Below the pieces are notes generated by a model, which did not search any database, had not been told where the DNA came from, and worked only from the letters and a program-made list of their open reading frames with translations. Of a stretch of 64,000 nucleotides of DNA, positions 25,779-34,306 are shown piece after piece (positions within the stretch are counted from its first letter, which is position 1; the number at the start of each line of letters is the position of its first letter). The DNA lies in assembly GCA_016713135.1 (NCBI GenBank), contig JADJPR010000004.1, positions 248,001 through 312,000 on the forward strand, read 5' to 3'. Position numbers and translations under genes: made by a program. This DNA is from Rhodanobacteraceae bacterium (GTDB taxonomy: Bacteria; Pseudomonadota; Gammaproteobacteria; Xanthomonadales; SZUA-5).

Positions 25779-28062
25779 TCAGGGAAACAGGTAGCGATCC
25801 CAGAAATTGCAGGCGTCGCGGTGATAGTCGACGAGGTTGCTGCTGCGCGCGCCATTCAGTTCCCGCGATAGTCGGGATGCGGCCTGGTACAACGGCCAGG
25901 GCTGGACCTCGCCGCTGCCCGGCGTCGCACCGCTGGCGAACTCCACCCAGGCGCGCTGCATGCGCTCGGCCAGCGGGTACTCGGCCAGACGCTCGGCCGG
26001 CGCGAACAGCAGCACCACGTCGAGGCCATGGAAGGACTCCAGCGCGGCCACGCCGGGCTGCGGCAGCGTCTCGGTCAGCACATAGTGGAAGGTGGGGATG
26101 CCGCGGCTGGCCTGGTCGCTGGCAGCTCGGCGCGCAGCGCAGGTGAACAGTGCGTCGTCGAGCAGGTCCTGGTAGGCGCGTTGAGGGCTTGGGTAGGCGG
26201 CGGCCGGGTACTGCTGCAGGATCGGTTCGGCGATAGCCGGGAAGCGCGCCCGGATGGCCGCCTCGTAGCCGGCGGCGGTCGCCGGGAGCGTGTTCGCCGG
26301 GACCAGGGTGGTGGTTTCGTCGTCGGTCACGCCGATCAGCAGCGGCACCGGCGCGGCCGTGCCATTGGCGATGGCGCGCCCGGGCGCCTCGGTCAGCGCG
26401 CCGCCGTCGAGCATCGGGCCAAAACTCTCGCCATCGCTCATGCCGGCCGGGTCGATCACCGGCGGCACCGCGGCCATCAACTGGCCCGGGCTGAGGTTGC
26501 GCAGGCAGGCGCGCTTGTCCGCCGCGCTGGCGCAGCCAGTGGCGCTGGTCACGCGGTCGCCCTGTGCCAGCCCGGTGGCGAGTGAGGGCGGGCTCCACAG
26601 GCAGTTGCCGCTTTGGACGATCGCCCGCTGGAACAGCGCGCGCCGCCGGCGCGGCCATCAAGGCGCAGGTGCTGACCCCGCCGGCCGACTCGCCGAAGAT
26701 CGTGACCGTCGTCGGGTCGCCGCCAAAGGACGCGATGTTGCGCTGGACCCAGCGCAGCGCCGCGATCTGGTCGAGCAGGCCGTAGTTGCCGGCCTGCGTG
26801 AAGTCGGGCGCCTCGGCGACGAAATCGCGCTGTGCCAGGTAGCCGAGCAAACCGAGGCGGTAGTTGATCGAGACGAAAACCACGCCCCGGCTGGCGAAGG
26901 GCGTGCCGTCGTAGAACAGCGCCCCGTCCTGAACCTGCACCGCCGAGCCCTGGGTATGCCCACCACCGTGGATCCAGACCATCACCGGATGCGGGCCGGG
27001 GGCGGCCGGGCGCCACACGTTGAGCTGCAGGCAGTCCTCGTCCTGCGCGCCGAGCCCCGCCTCGGGCTGCGGACACAGCGCACCCGGCTCGCGCGCGGTG
27101 CGCACGCTGACGCTCGGGGCCAGTGCCTGCGGCGCGCGCCAACGCAACGGGCCGGTGGGCGGCTGCACGTAAGGGATATTCACGAAGCGTTCGATGCCCT
27201 CAGCCAGCATGCTGCCAGCCACCGGACCTTCACTGGTTGCTGCCGCCGCTGGCACGCGCAAGGGCGTCGACAGGATGCCGAGCGCCTTGGACTTGACGAA
27301 AGGCGGCTCCCCGTCGATCGCCACATTCACCTCGATATGGTTGCGTGTCCCATCTGCATCCACCAGCGGCTGGCTGAGGCGGATGCGGCCGCTGCCGATG
27401 CGGGTGGTCAGGATCAGCGAGGTCGGGCAATCGGTGCATTCCACATAGGGTGTGTAGAACACCGCGTCCTGCTCCAGTGCCGGGCCGCTGGCATAGCTGT
27501 ACGCCCAACGCGGCTGGCCGGCCTGGTCGTGGAAATACAGGATGCGGAAGGCCTGGGTGCTGCCATCGGGTAGCGCATAGGCGTGCGACATCAGGCCCCA
27601 GCCGGAGTCATCGGGCGCGTACCAGGCCCCGTTGGTGACTGCCATTGCCGGCGGGGCGGGCGGGAGCAGCGGCTCGATGCACCAGGTCGCGGCACGCCCG
27701 TCGAGCACGAAGTCCAGCCGCACCAGAGCCCGCGCACCCTCGCGCGCGAAGCCATCCGGGCAGGCGGTCACCGGGGTGAAGCGGATCTCACCCACCTCGC
27801 GCCCGCTGACCACCCCGTTGCTGCCGCGGGTGTAGCGCCCCAGCGTGCTTTGCGGCGCCGGGCTGTCGCTGGTCTGGATCCACAGCCACTGCACCTTGCC
27901 GGTCTGGTCGAAGGTGTAGAAGGTGCCGAAAAACACCTCGCCGAAGCGGTGCAGATCGAGGCCATGGCCCTCGCGGGTGCGGTCGTACCACAGGCCGGAT
28001 TCGACCGTCGCCGACAGCGGCGTGGACAGCAGCAGGAGCAGGGCGAGCAACCAGCGGCGCAT
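25779..28062 (-). CDS. Secreted type B carboxylesterase with N-terminal GxWY modules, frameshifted
   Basis: Start ATG at 28062 gives a signal peptide (RRWLLALLLLLSTPLSA). Residues 20-270 hold two related modules opening with ESGLWYDRTREGHGLDL and NGAWYAPDDSGWGLM; the rest is a type B carboxylesterase with IPYVQPPTGPLRWRAP, EDCLQLNVWRP, the oxyanion HGGG, and the nucleophile serine in FGESAGG. At about 26635-26645, inside alternating GC sequence, the frame shifts; the continuation (ATGCASAADK to FWDRYLFP) is in another frame and carries the catalytic histidine region SFHGLDVVLLF. The break may be a 2-base deletion in sequencing or true inactivation. Spacer 28063-28206 shows nothing recognisable. 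Confidence 0.8.
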
Positions 28063-28206
28063 GGCTATACCTGGATCGACGAAGGGCGCGCACGGATGAT
28101 GCGCCGGGAACTGCAACGCGGTCACACGCCCCGGGTTGACGCTGGCGCACGCTGCCCGCCAATCGCCCGAGCCCTCACTCGCCCACATCCGGCTATCCTT
28201 GCGCAC

Positions 28207-28265
28207 CCCGGAAGCCCCAATGGCGCTTCCCTTTTCCTTTTCCCTTTTCCCTTTTCCAATCCGAA
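28207..28265. repeat. Single pyrimidine arm (TTTTCCC heptamers) before eno
   Basis: 28228-28258 reads as TTTTCCC tandem steps directly before the eno start. No matching GGGAAAA arm is visible toward the divergent esterase gene, so this is a half element. No Shine-Dalgarno site precedes the ATG. Confidence 0.7.
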
Positions 28266-29549
28266 ATGACCACCATCACCCAGGTCCACGCCCGCGAGAT
28301 CCTCGATTCGCGCGGCAACCCGACGCTCGAAGCCGAAGTCACCCTGTCCTCCGGCCACCGCGGCCGTGCCGCGGTGCCAAGCGGCGCCTCCACTGGCTCG
28401 CGCGAGGCGATCGAACTGCGCGACGGCGACAAGACGCGCTACCTGGGCAAGGGCGTGCGCAAGGCAGTGGCCAACGTCAACGGCGCGATCGCCGAGGCGG
28501 TGGTGGGCCTGGATGCGGCCGACCAGCAAGGACTGGACGACAGGCTGATCGCGCTGGACGGCACCGAGAACAAGGCGCGCCTGGGCGCCAACGCGCTGCT
28601 CGGCGTGTCGCTTGCGAATGCGCACGCGCTGGCGGCGAGCCGCGGTCAGGGCCTGTGGCAACTCGTCGCCGGCGAGCGTTCGCCGATGCTGCCGGTGCCG
28701 ATGATGAACATCATCAACGGTGGCGCGCATGCCGACAACAATGTCGACATGCAGGAATTCATGGTGCTGCCGGTGGGCGTGCAGAGCTTCTCCGAGGCAC
28801 TGCGCTGCGGCACCGAGATCTTCCACGCGCTGAAAGGTGTGCTGAGAGGTCGCGGCCTCGCCACCGCGGTGGGCGACGAGGGCGGATTCGCGCCGGACCT
28901 GCGCTCCAACGAGGAGGCCATCGAGGTCATCCTCGAGGCCATCGGCAAGGCCGGCTACCGCGCCGGCGAGGATGTGCTGCTGGGCCTGGACGTCGCCTCC
29001 AGCGAATTCCACAAGGACGGCCGCTACAACCTCGCTTCCGAGGACCGCTGGCTGACCAGCGAGCAGTTCGTCGACTACCTCGAATCCTGGGTGCGCCAGT
29101 TCCCGATCGTGACCATCGAGGATGGCATGGGCGAGAGCGACTGGGCTGGCTGGAAGCTGCTGACCGAGCGCGTCGGTACCCGCTGCCAGCTGGTCGGCGA
29201 CGACCTCTACGTCACCAACACCAAGATTTTCCAGCAGGGTATCGACCAGGGCATCGCCAACGCGATCCTGATCAAGCTGAACCAGATCGGGACGCTCAGC
29301 GAGACACTGGCCGCGATCGCGCTGGCGGACCGCTCGGGCTATGCGGCGATCGTGTCGCACCGATCGGGCGAGACCGAGGACACCACCATCGCCGACCTGT
29401 CGGTGGCCACCACCGCGACCCAGATCAAGACCGGCTCGCTGTGCCGCACCGACCGCGTGGCCAAGTACAACCAGTTGCTGCGCATCGAGGAAGCGCTCGG
29501 CGCGGCGGCGCGCTACGCCGGTCGCGGCGCCTTCCGCTTCGGCCGCTGA
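28266..29549 (+). CDS. eno: Enolase
   Basis: 427 residues, normal length. Interconverts 2-phosphoglycerate and phosphoenolpyruvate; also part of the RNA degradosome in some gammaproteobacteria. Landmarks are ILDSRGNPTLEAEV at the N-terminus, the loop serine in PSGASTGSREA, the general acid Glu in AVGDEGGFAPDL, metal ligands in LGLDVASSEF and TIEDGMGESDW, catalytic Lys in ILIKLNQIGTLSE, and the signature SHRSGETEDTTIADL. It is followed by ftsB after 15 bp, the usual gammaproteobacterial order. Confidence 0.98.
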   Translation: MTTITQVHAREILDSRGNPTLEAEVTLSSGHRGRAAVPSGASTGSREAIELRDGDKTRYLGKGVRKAVANVNGAIAEAVVGLDAADQQGLDDRLIALDGTENKARLGANALLGVSLANAHALAASRGQGLWQLVAGERSPMLPVPMMNIINGGAHADNNVDMQEFMVLPVGVQSFSEALRCGTEIFHALKGVLRGRGLATAVGDEGGFAPDLRSNEEAIEVILEAIGKAGYRAGEDVLLGLDVASSEFHKDGRYNLASEDRWLTSEQFVDYLESWVRQFPIVTIEDGMGESDWAGWKLLTERVGTRCQLVGDDLYVTNTKIFQQGIDQGIANAILIKLNQIGTLSETLAAIALADRSGYAAIVSHRSGETEDTTIADLSVATTATQIKTGSLCRTDRVAKYNQLLRIEEALGAAARYAGRGAFRFGR

Positions 29550-29564
29550 GGCGCTGATTCCCGG

Positions 29565-29882
29565 ATGCGCTGGCTGCTGCTCCTGCTGTTGCTCCTGCTC
29601 GTCGCGCTGCAGTACCAACTGTGGTTCCGCGGTGGCATGAACGACGTCTGGGAACTGGAGAAGGCGCTGGAAGTGCAGCGTTTGGAGAACGAAAAGCTGC
29701 GTCAGCGCAACGAGGCGCTGGCGGCGGAGGTCGAGGACCTGAAGACCGGGCGCGATGCGATCGAGGAACGCGCGCGCTCGGAACTCGGCATGATCAAGCA
29801 GGGCGAGAAGCTGATCCAGGTGGCCGAGCCCAGCCGCGCGGCTGCGGCTGCGGCTGCGCGCAGCGAGGAGCCGATCGAGTGA
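29565..29882 (+). CDS. ftsB: Cell division protein FtsB
   Basis: 105 residues: an N-terminal membrane helix (WLLLLLLLLLVALQYQLWF, about 3-21), then the conserved WELEKALEVQRLENEKLRQ coiled coil to about residue 65, with GMIKQGEKLIQV after it, as in FtsB. It forms the FtsQLB subcomplex that activates septal peptidoglycan synthesis. The Ala-rich tail is longer than in E. coli. Its stop overlaps the ispD start (GTGA), and eno is just upstream. Confidence 0.93.
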   Translation: MRWLLLLLLLLLVALQYQLWFRGGMNDVWELEKALEVQRLENEKLRQRNEALAAEVEDLKTGRDAIEERARSELGMIKQGEKLIQVAEPSRAAAAAAARSEEPIE

Positions 29883-30574
29883 TCTGGGCGGTGGTGCCGG
29901 CCGCCGGCAGCGGCCGCCGTTTCGGCGCGGAGCTGCCCAAACAGTACGCGCTGATCGACGGCCGGCCGCTGCTGCGCTGGACCCTGGAACGCCTGGCGGC
30001 GGTGCCGCAGCTCAGCGGGCTGATGGTGGTGCTGGCCGCCGACGATCCGCACTGGCCGGGCTGGGATGCGATATCCGGCAAACCGCTGTTGACCGCCATC
30101 GGCGGCGCCGAGCGTGCCGATTCGGTGCTCTCCGGCCTGCGCGCGCTGCCCGCGGTGGTCGGAGACAACGATTTTGTGCTGGTCCACGACGCGGCAAGGC
30201 CCTGCGTGCGGCCGGACGACATCGAACGCCTGACCCGGCTCGCGGGCGCTGCCGACGGCGGCCTGCTCGCGGCGCCCGTGCGCGACACCCTCAAGCGTTC
30301 GACCGATGGCAGGGCAGTCGAGCAGACCGTGCCCCGCAGCGAACTCTGGCGCGCCCTCACTCCGCAGATGTTCCGCCGCGGCGCGCTCGTGCGTGCGCTG
30401 GAGGGCGCAATCGCCCAAGACCGCCAGCCGACCGACGAAGCGCAGGCGATCGAATGGGCCGGTGGCCGGCCGCTGCTGGTCGAAGGCGCCGAGGACAACC
30501 TCAAGGTGACCACGGCGCGAGACTTGGCGCTGGCGGAGTGGTTGCTTGGAGAAGCGGTAAAAAGGGAAAGGTGA
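29879..30574 (+). CDS. ispD: 2-C-methyl-D-erythritol 4-phosphate cytidylyltransferase
   Basis: 231 residues from a GTG start at 29879 that overlaps the ftsB stop by 4 bp. Third step of the MEP isoprenoid pathway, joining CTP and MEP. Motifs: VPAAGSGRRFGAELPKQYA (nucleotide loop), GGAERADSVLSGL, VLVHDAARPCV, and LWRALTPQMFRRGAL. The last residues (EAVKRER-stop) are encoded inside the first arm of a GTGAAAA repeat element, which also supplies the TGA. The next MEP gene, ispF, follows after that element; in many relatives the two genes touch. Confidence 0.95.
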   Translation: MIWAVVPAAGSGRRFGAELPKQYALIDGRPLLRWTLERLAAVPQLSGLMVVLAADDPHWPGWDAISGKPLLTAIGGAERADSVLSGLRALPAVVGDNDFVLVHDAARPCVRPDDIERLTRLAGAADGGLLAAPVRDTLKRSTDGRAVEQTVPRSELWRALTPQMFRRGALVRALEGAIAQDRQPTDEAQAIEWAGGRPLLVEGAEDNLKVTTARDLALAEWLLGEAVKRER

Positions 30575-30737
30575 AAAGTGAAAGGGAGGAGCTGCTTTCG
30601 GGCGAGCCGGAGTCCACCGGCGTTGTGGCCATCCCTCCGCTCCAGTCGAATGTTGCGGAACCGAGCTCCGGTTCTTGCTTTTCCCGTTTCACTTTTTCCT
30701 CTACTTGCACATCACTCCAAAACGAATCTGCCAGACC
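30558..30737. repeat. Inverted repeat with GTGAAAA-type arms between ispD and ispF
   Basis: Left arm 30558-30590 (AAAAGGGAAAGGTGAAAAGTG), starting inside ispD; right arm 30676-30703 (CTTTTCCCGTTTCAC). The 85-bp centre and the 34 bp before ispF show no gene or ribosome site. Confidence 0.8.
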
Positions 30738-31223
30738 ATGACCCTGCACCCGCGCATCGGCACCGGTTACGACGTCCACGCCTTCGGGCCGGGCGACCAT
30801 GTGATGCTGGGCGGCGTGCGGATCGCGCATGGACGTGGGCTGTTGGCGCATTCGGATGGCGATGTGGCGCTGCACGCGCTGTGCGATGCGCTGCTCGGCG
30901 CGCTGGCGCTGGGCGACATCGGCAAGCACTTCCCGCCGTCGGATGAGCGCTGGCGCGGGGCGGACAGCCGCGCGCTGCTGCGGCATTGCCGCGCTCTGGT
31001 CGGGGCGCGTGGCTATGCGGTCGGTAACTGCGACATTGTGGTGGTTTGCGAGCGGCCGAAGCTGGCGCCGCACGTGGCGCTGATGCGCGAGCGGATCGCC
31101 GAGGACCTGGAGTGCGAGGCGGACTGCGTCAGCGTCAAGGCCACCACCTCGGAGAAGCTCGGCTTTACCGGCCGCGAAGAGGGCATCGCCGCGCAGGCGG
31201 TGGCGCTGCTGGTGCCGGCATGA
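30738..31223 (+). CDS. ispF: 2-C-methyl-D-erythritol 2,4-cyclodiphosphate synthase
   Basis: 161 residues. Fifth step of the MEP pathway, forming the cyclic diphosphate with release of CMP. Zinc ligands are in GTGYDVHAF (Asp11, His13) and HSDGDVALHALCDAL; DIGKHFPPSDERWRGADS and SVKATTSEKLGFTGREEGIAAQAVALL are family signatures. The stop overlaps the truD start (ATGA), so translation is coupled. Confidence 0.97.
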   Translation: MTLHPRIGTGYDVHAFGPGDHVMLGGVRIAHGRGLLAHSDGDVALHALCDALLGALALGDIGKHFPPSDERWRGADSRALLRHCRALVGARGYAVGNCDIVVVCERPKLAPHVALMRERIAEDLECEADCVSVKATTSEKLGFTGREEGIAAQAVALLVPA

Positions 31224-32317
31224 CGCTGGCCTGCGCGCATGGTGGGCCGCCGCTGACGGGCGAGCTCAAGGCCAGCCCGGAGGATTTCATCGTCGAGGAG
31301 ACCCTCAGTATCCAGGCGGACGGGCAGGGCGAACACGATTTGCTGCGCATCGAGAAGCGCGGCGCGAATACTGAATGGGTCGCGCGTGGGCTGGCGCGAT
31401 TCGCCAAGGTGCCGCAGGTGGCGGTGGGCTTCGCCGGGCTGAAGGATCGCCACGCGGTGGCGCGCCAGCATTTCACCGTGCAGTTGCCGGGGCGCAGCGT
31501 CGACTGGTCGTTGCTCGACATGCGCGGCGTGCGCGTGCTCGACGTCGCGCGCCATTCGCGCAAGCTCAAGCGCGGTGCGCTGGTCGGCAACGGCTTCGAA
31601 CTGACCCTGCGCGGCATCGAGGGCGACCGCGAACGCGCCGAAGCGATCCTCGCCACGCTGCGCACGGCCGGCGCGCCCAACTACTTCGGCACCCAGCGCT
31701 TCGGCCACGCCGACGGCAACCTGGCGCTGGCGCGGCGGCTGTTCGCCGGCGAGTCGCTCGGTCGCAGCGACCGTGCCTTCGCGCTCTCCGCGGCGCGCAG
31801 CGCGATCTTCAACGCGGTGCTTGACCGCCGCGTGCGCGAGGGCAGCTGGAACCGGGTGGTCGCCGGCGATTTGTGCAACCTGGCCGGCAAACGCGCCTGG
31901 TTCGGGCCGGCGATACCGGACGAGACCCTGGCGCGGCGTTGTGCCGAGGGCGAAATCCATCCGACCGGCCCGTTGTGGGGCGCGCCGGCGCCGCCGTGCG
32001 CGGACGCCTGTGCCGCGCTCGAACAGGATTGCGCGGCCGAATTCGCTGATCTGGTCGCCGGCCTGGAGTCCGTCGGCATGGAACCGGAGCGGCGCGCGTT
32101 GCGCATGATCCCGGAGTCGCTCGTCTGGGAGTGGCTCGACGGCACGCCTGGCGAGGCGCCCACGCAGGAGCCTCCCGTGCCCCATGCCCCGTGCCCCGTG
32201 CCCCAGGCTTTGCGCCTGCGCTTCACTCTCCCGCCGGGCGCCTACGCGACCAGCTTGATCCGCGAATTCATCGAGGTCGGACTCCAGTTGCCCACTGGCG
32301 TCGACACCCCCGACTGA
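31220..32317 (+). CDS. truD: tRNA pseudouridine(13) synthase
   Basis: 365 residues. Makes pseudouridine 13 in tRNA-Glu. The catalytic aspartate is Asp76 in AGLKDRHAVARQHF; PNYFGTQRFG and GNLCNLAGKR-like sequence (AGDLCNLAGKRAWF) define the family. Near the C-terminus, between the TRUD insertion domain and the final strand LRLRFTLPPGAYATSLIREF, the sequence PPVPHAPCPVPQ is encoded by four consecutive GTGCCCC/ATGCCCC heptamers (32176-32203), apparently a repeat arm that has become coding. surE and pcm, often downstream in relatives, are absent. Confidence 0.94.
   Translation: MTLACAHGGPPLTGELKASPEDFIVEETLSIQADGQGEHDLLRIEKRGANTEWVARGLARFAKVPQVAVGFAGLKDRHAVARQHFTVQLPGRSVDWSLLDMRGVRVLDVARHSRKLKRGALVGNGFELTLRGIEGDRERAEAILATLRTAGAPNYFGTQRFGHADGNLALARRLFAGESLGRSDRAFALSAARSAIFNAVLDRRVREGSWNRVVAGDLCNLAGKRAWFGPAIPDETLARRCAEGEIHPTGPLWGAPAPPCADACAALEQDCAAEFADLVAGLESVGMEPERRALRMIPESLVWEWLDGTPGEAPTQEPPVPHAPCPVPQALRLRFTLPPGAYATSLIREFIEVGLQLPTGVDTPD
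32176..32204. repeat. GTGCCCC heptamer x4 inside truD
   Basis: Units GTGCCCC, ATGCCCC, GTGCCCC, GTGCCCC in direct tandem. The same 7-base step and pyrimidine bias as the intergenic arms, but within the coding frame, where it makes a Pro-rich linker. No matching inverted arm was found nearby. Confidence 0.75.
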
Positions 32318-32373
32318 GCGAGCATCCGCGCGCTGTCATCTTTCCTTCACATGCGCCAGTCGACGGGGTTCCC

Positions 32374-33000
32374 ATGTTTTCGCTGCAAACGATCTTCGGC
32401 AAGGGCGATCGCTTCTTCGCATTGCTGCAGGACAGCGCCGCTGCCGCGCTGGACGCCACCCGCGCACTGCTGGCGCTGGTCGAACGCAAGGCCAACCAGC
32501 CCTCGCTGGAGGAATTCCGCCTGGCGCGCGAGCGCGAGCGCAAGGTCGCCGAGGAGATCCGCACGGAGCTGGTGCACACCTTCGTCACCGTGCTCGAGCG
32601 TGAGGACATCGAGACCCTGGGCAATGCGCTGTACCGCATCCCGAAGACGGTGGAAAAATTCGCCGAGCGCTATGCCCTGGCGGGCGAGCGCATCCACGGC
32701 GTGGACTTCGTGCCGCGGGCGAAGATGCTGGTGGACGCGGCCGAGGTGGTGCTGAAGATGGTCAGCGAGCTCAAGGGCATGAAGCTGGAACCGATGAAGG
32801 CGCTGTCCGACCGTTTGCGCGCCATCGAGGTCGAGGCCGATCGCCTGATGCTGGAGCTGTACCGCGAGCTGTATGCCGGCAAGTACGACCCGATCCAGAC
32901 CTTCATGGTCCACGATTTCTACGAGATCCTCGAAAAGGCCATCGACCGCTGCCGCGAGGCGGGCGTGGTGACCTACCAGATCGTGCTCAAGAACAGCTGA
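32374..33000 (+). CDS. DUF47/PhoU-like phosphate transport accessory protein
   Basis: 208 residues, predicted all-helical like PhoU: FRLARERERKVAEEIRTELVHTFVTVLEREDIETLGNAL is the DUF47 (TIGR00153) core with the E/D-rich metal-binding type motif EREDIETL, and HDFYEILEKAIDRC near the C-terminus matches the second conserved block. Such proteins are almost always encoded beside Pit phosphate transporters and are thought to regulate them. Here the Pit gene starts 7 bp downstream. The frame upstream of ATG 32374 overlaps truD and is not used. Confidence 0.92.
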   Translation: MFSLQTIFGKGDRFFALLQDSAAAALDATRALLALVERKANQPSLEEFRLARERERKVAEEIRTELVHTFVTVLEREDIETLGNALYRIPKTVEKFAERYALAGERIHGVDFVPRAKMLVDAAEVVLKMVSELKGMKLEPMKALSDRLRAIEVEADRLMLELYRELYAGKYDPIQTFMVHDFYEILEKAIDRCREAGVVTYQIVLKNS

Positions 33001-33007
33001 GGTCGCC

Positions 33008-34114
33008 GTGGCACTGACGCTGCTCCTGCTGCTGATTGTGGTGGCGCTGGTCTTCGAGTTCATCAACGGCTTCCACGACACCGCCAACTCGATCGCCACC
33101 GTGGTCGCCACCAAGGTGCTGACGCCGATGCAGGCGGTGGGCCTGGCCGCCAGCATGAACCTGATCGGCGCGCTGGCCGGCGAGGCGGTGGCCAAGACCA
33201 TTTCCAGCGGCCTGGTCGATGCCAATGTGGTGACGATCACCTCCGGCGTGCTGCTGTGCGCGCTGCTGGCGGCGATCGTGTGGAACCTGATCACCTGGTG
33301 GTGGGGTTTGCCATCGAGTTCCAGTCACGCGCTGATCGGCGGCCTGTGCGGCGCCGCGCTGGCCGCTGCGGCCGGCAATACCGATGCGCTGATCTGGGCG
33401 CAGTCGGCCGAGCCCTGGTACAAGGGCGGCGGCCTGCTCTACAAGGTCGTGGTGCCGATGATCTCGTCGCCGATCGCCGGTTTCCTGCTCGGCATGATGA
33501 TCATGGGCCTGCTGTTCGCGCTGGTGGCGTTGATGGCCAGGAGCGGCGGCTGGCTCGCTCGGCTGGCGCGACCGCGCTGGGTCAACGCCTTCTTCGGCAA
33601 GGCGCAGCTGGTGTCGGCCGCGTACATGGGTTTCGCCCACGGCCTGAATGACGCGCAGAAGACCATGGGCATCATCGCGCTGGCGCTGATCGGCGCACAG
33701 GCCACCGGCACCCTGGACGGACTGCCGGACATGCTCGCCTTCCTGCATCCGGACCATGACAAGGAAGGCATCGACACCTGGATCAAGATCACCTGTGCGC
33801 TGGTGATGGCGGCCGGTACCGCCGCCGGCGGCTGGCGCATCATCAAGACCCTCGGCCACAAGATGGTCAAGCTGCACCCGATCCACGGCTTCGCCGCGGA
33901 GACCGCGTCGGCGACCATCCTGTCGGCGGCGGCGACCCTGGGCATGCCGGTCTCGACCACCCACAGCATCTCCACCGCGATCATGGGCGTGGGCTTCGCC
34001 AAGCGCGCCAACGCGCTGCGCTGGACCGTGGTCGAACGCATCCTGTGGGCTTGGGTGTTCACCATTCCGGTCAGTGCGGCGCTGGCATACGCGATGGTGT
34101 GGCTGACGCGCTGA
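33008..34114 (+). CDS. Inorganic phosphate transporter, Pit family
   Basis: 368 residues from a GTG start, with about ten hydrophobic segments. The duplicated family signature is clear: FINGFHDTANSIATVVAT near the N-terminus and GFAHGLNDAQKTMGIIALAL in the second half, plus GLPSSSSHALIGGL and PVSTTHSISTAIMGVG. It carries out low-affinity, proton- or metal-coupled phosphate uptake. The downstream spacer contains a CGTAAAA-type element. Operon with the DUF47 gene. Confidence 0.94.
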   Translation: MALTLLLLLIVVALVFEFINGFHDTANSIATVVATKVLTPMQAVGLAASMNLIGALAGEAVAKTISSGLVDANVVTITSGVLLCALLAAIVWNLITWWWGLPSSSSHALIGGLCGAALAAAAGNTDALIWAQSAEPWYKGGGLLYKVVVPMISSPIAGFLLGMMIMGLLFALVALMARSGGWLARLARPRWVNAFFGKAQLVSAAYMGFAHGLNDAQKTMGIIALALIGAQATGTLDGLPDMLAFLHPDHDKEGIDTWIKITCALVMAAGTAAGGWRIIKTLGHKMVKLHPIHGFAAETASATILSAAATLGMPVSTTHSISTAIMGVGFAKRANALRWTVVERILWAWVFTIPVSAALAYAMVWLTR

Positions 34115-34306
34115 GGCGCGGGGCGGAGCCTTCGTTGCGTCGCGCAATGCGGCGTCGCGCCGGTGAAACGTGAAACGTAAAACGTCAATCGGCGCGCGCT
34201 CCGGTTGACGTTTTACGTTTCACGTTTCACTTCCGACTTGGACCTGACCCACCACTCAAGGCGCCGCAACTAGACTCCGCGCATCTCCTCACGCGAGTCC
34301 ACGGCC
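34115..34306. repeat. Inverted repeat with CGTGAAA/CGTAAAA arms after the Pit gene
   Basis: Left arm 34163-34187, right arm 34203-34232 (GACGTTTTACGTTTCAC). Same arm family as 1390-1560. The 75 bp after it contain an in-frame TAG at 34271 and then the unclear start of the 2OG oxygenase. Confidence 0.8.
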
